Below, in pieces: positions 4,721 to 5,929 of a stretch of DNA of 5,929 bases; position 1 is the first letter of the stretch; every line of letters begins with the position of its first letter. The stretch spans positions 1 through 5,929 of the forward strand of contig JACPMD010000092.1 of assembly GCA_016186235.1 (NCBI GenBank), given 5' to 3'. The DNA comes from Candidatus Roizmanbacteria bacterium (GTDB lineage: Bacteria; Patescibacteriota; Microgenomatia; UBA1406; GWC2-37-13). Position numbers and translations under genes: made by a program. Under the pieces are notes generated by a model. That model ran no database searches, was not told where the DNA came from, and worked only from the letters and a program-made list of their open reading frames with translations.

Positions 4721-5929
4721 ATGGACAGCCTGCTTCAAAAACTTCAATTCCTCTACCCTGATAAGGGCGAAGCAGTCTATAAGCAACTTTTACAAATTAT
4801 TGAAAATTTCAAAAAAGAAAATCCAAAACTTTCCCAAAAAAAACATGAGCCTCTCTTTACTGAAAAAGATGTTATTTTATCCTGTTATGCGGACCATGTG
4901 CAAGAGCCTGGCGTTACTCCGCTTCAGTCATTGCGACTTTTTCTGCAAACGTATGCAAACGGCTTATTTAGTACTATTCACCTTCTCCCTTTCTCCCCAT
5001 ACTCTTCTGATGACGGCTACTCTGTCATCGACTACTACAGAGTAAAAAAGGAGTATGGCGAGTGGGATGATATTCACGACCTCGCCAAAAATTTTCGTCT
5101 TATGACGGATCTTGTCATCAATCATGCTTCTCGACAAAGTTTTTGGTTCCAAGAATTTTTACAGGGTAATCCTAAATATCAGGACTTTTTTATTTCTTTT
5201 GCTAATCCAGACATTGACTTATCGTCTGTCCGGAGGCCACGAAGTAGCACTTTACTGACTCCTTTTCAAACAAAAAATGGGAAAAAGTACGTCTGGACTA
5301 CATTCTCCCAAGATCAGATCGATCTCAACTTCAAGAATCCCCAAGTCCTTTTGGAAATGATCAACGTCTCTCTATATCTGCTCAAACATAATGCTGGTGC
5401 AATCCGACTCGACGCTGTCGGCTATATTTGGAAAGAGATCGGTACCACATCTTATCTTCTACCTGAGGTCCATACGATCCTACAACTCCTGAGAGAAATT
5501 ATAGAAACAACTGCGCCAACCACTTGGCTTGCGACCGAGACAAAAACAGAGTATGAGAAAAGCAAAGCCTTTTTCGGAAACAGCGAGAACGAGTCTCACT
5601 TCATCTATGATTTTTGTCTCCCTCCCCTGCTCCTTTACTCGTTTATCCACGAAGATTCCTCGCTCTTGACACAGTGGGCGAAAAAATTGACATTTTCTTC
5701 TGAAAAAACGTCGCTCCTCACAATAACAGCCACTCATGACGGCGTAGGCCTTACGCCTGTTACCGATATATTTACTCCTTCGCAGATTAAGGAATTAACC
5801 GAGGTAGCTCTCAAACGCGGCGGAAAAATTACCTTACACGCCGGTACGGGTGGCATTCAAAAGCCCTACGAACTCAATATCGTCTACTTCGATATGTTTG
5901 AGTCGATCGGAGCATTCCTCGCGAGTCAA
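4721..5929 (+). CDS. GH13 sugar phosphorylase (sucrose/glucosylglycerate phosphorylase-like), 3' end outside window
   Basis: 403 codons are open to the right edge without a stop. The protein is a retaining alpha-amylase-family enzyme of the GH13_18 type, which uses phosphate to split an alpha-glucoside into glucose 1-phosphate and an acceptor. IHLLPFSPYSSDDGYSVIDY (86-105) is the hallmark block of sucrose phosphorylase relatives. DLVINHAS (130-137) is conserved region I. GAIRLDAVGYIWKEIGT (226-242) carries nucleophile D231, TET (272-274) gives acid/base E273, and TATHDGVG (336-343) carries H339 and transition-state residue D340. RRPRSSTLLTPF (171-182) and FGNSENESHFIYDFCLPPLL (285-304) also fit. 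The WKEIGT and QIDLNFKNP stretches look nearer to glucosylglycerate phosphorylases than to bifidobacterial sucrose phosphorylase, but the acceptor cannot be fixed from this fragment. Glucose 1-phosphate would feed glycolysis without spending ATP. No signal peptide is seen, so it is cytoplasmic. The start is fixed by the -10 box 7 nt upstream. Confidence 0.92.
   Translation, partial: MDSLLQKLQFLYPDKGEAVYKQLLQIIENFKKENPKLSQKKHEPLFTEKDVILSCYADHVQEPGVTPLQSLRLFLQTYANGLFSTIHLLPFSPYSSDDGYSVIDYYRVKKEYGEWDDIHDLAKNFRLMTDLVINHASRQSFWFQEFLQGNPKYQDFFISFANPDIDLSSVRRPRSSTLLTPFQTKNGKKYVWTTFSQDQIDLNFKNPQVLLEMINVSLYLLKHNAGAIRLDAVGYIWKEIGTTSYLLPEVHTILQLLREIIETTAPTTWLATETKTEYEKSKAFFGNSENESHFIYDFCLPPLLLYSFIHEDSSLLTQWAKKLTFSSEKTSLLTITATHDGVGLTPVTDIFTPSQIKELTEVALKRGGKITLHAGTGGIQKPYELNIVYFDMFESIGAFLASQ

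Noticed and set aside
4800..5737. Open frames at 4800-5045 (+), 4964-5152 (-) and 5480-5737 (-)
   Set aside because: All lie within the phosphorylase gene, whose frame from 4721 is open to the window end with every GH13 motif.
1..5929. UGA recoded as glycine (as in some CPR lineages)
   Set aside because: TGA ends the permease, fmt, both small genes and the flavoprotein at natural C-termini.
1..5929. CRISPR arrays, tRNA or rRNA genes, insertion sequences
   Set aside because: No regularly spaced repeats, no cloverleaf or conserved rRNA stretch, and no transposase-like frame were seen.

Overview
The window looks like a chromosomal piece of a small-genome bacterium, most likely of the Candidate Phyla Radiation (Patescibacteria, Microgenomates-like). 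The AT-rich composition, tight gene packing, short membrane proteins and a RelE/RelB pair of a type I associate with those genomes all point that way. No rRNA or other taxonomic marker is present, so this is inference. TGA closes several genes (e.g. at 455-457 and 2972-2974), so the UGA-recoding lineages are excluded.

Plus strand, 1-3419: the window opens inside an ABC-2 type permease (DUF990-like), followed 5 bp later by its ATPase. Next comes a membrane-anchored protein of unknown function with its own promoter. Methionyl-tRNA formyltransferase (fmt) follows, also with its own promoter, and then two tiny membrane proteins (69 and 46 aa) joined by an ATGA overlap. Right after these lies a 23-codon remnant of the 3' end of a second, diverged fmt. 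This suggests that an fmt block, perhaps with the two small genes, replaced or displaced an older fmt. A possible intrinsic terminator lies inside the remnant.

3420-3546: a short convergent intergenic region with one imperfect inverted repeat and no gene that I can see.

Minus strand, 4659 down to 3547: a RelB/DinJ-like antitoxin, a RelE/YafQ-like toxin whose start lies 44 bp inside the antitoxin gene, and a pyridoxamine 5'-phosphate oxidase-like flavoprotein only a few bases further on. The promoter has a consensus TTGACA -35 box and is covered by two GTATATAC palindromes, a likely autoregulatory operator.

Plus strand, 4721 to the window end: a GH13 sugar phosphorylase of the sucrose/glucosylglycerate phosphorylase type, cut by the window edge. 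It is transcribed divergently from the toxin-antitoxin operon across only 61 bp.

One pattern ties the window together. All four first genes of transcription units (176-aa protein, fmt, antitoxin, phosphorylase) carry a good -10 hexamer ending 6-7 nt before the ATG, and none has a recognisable Shine-Dalgarno sequence. Transcription would start at or next to the A of the start codon, so leaderless mRNAs appear to be the normal mode here.
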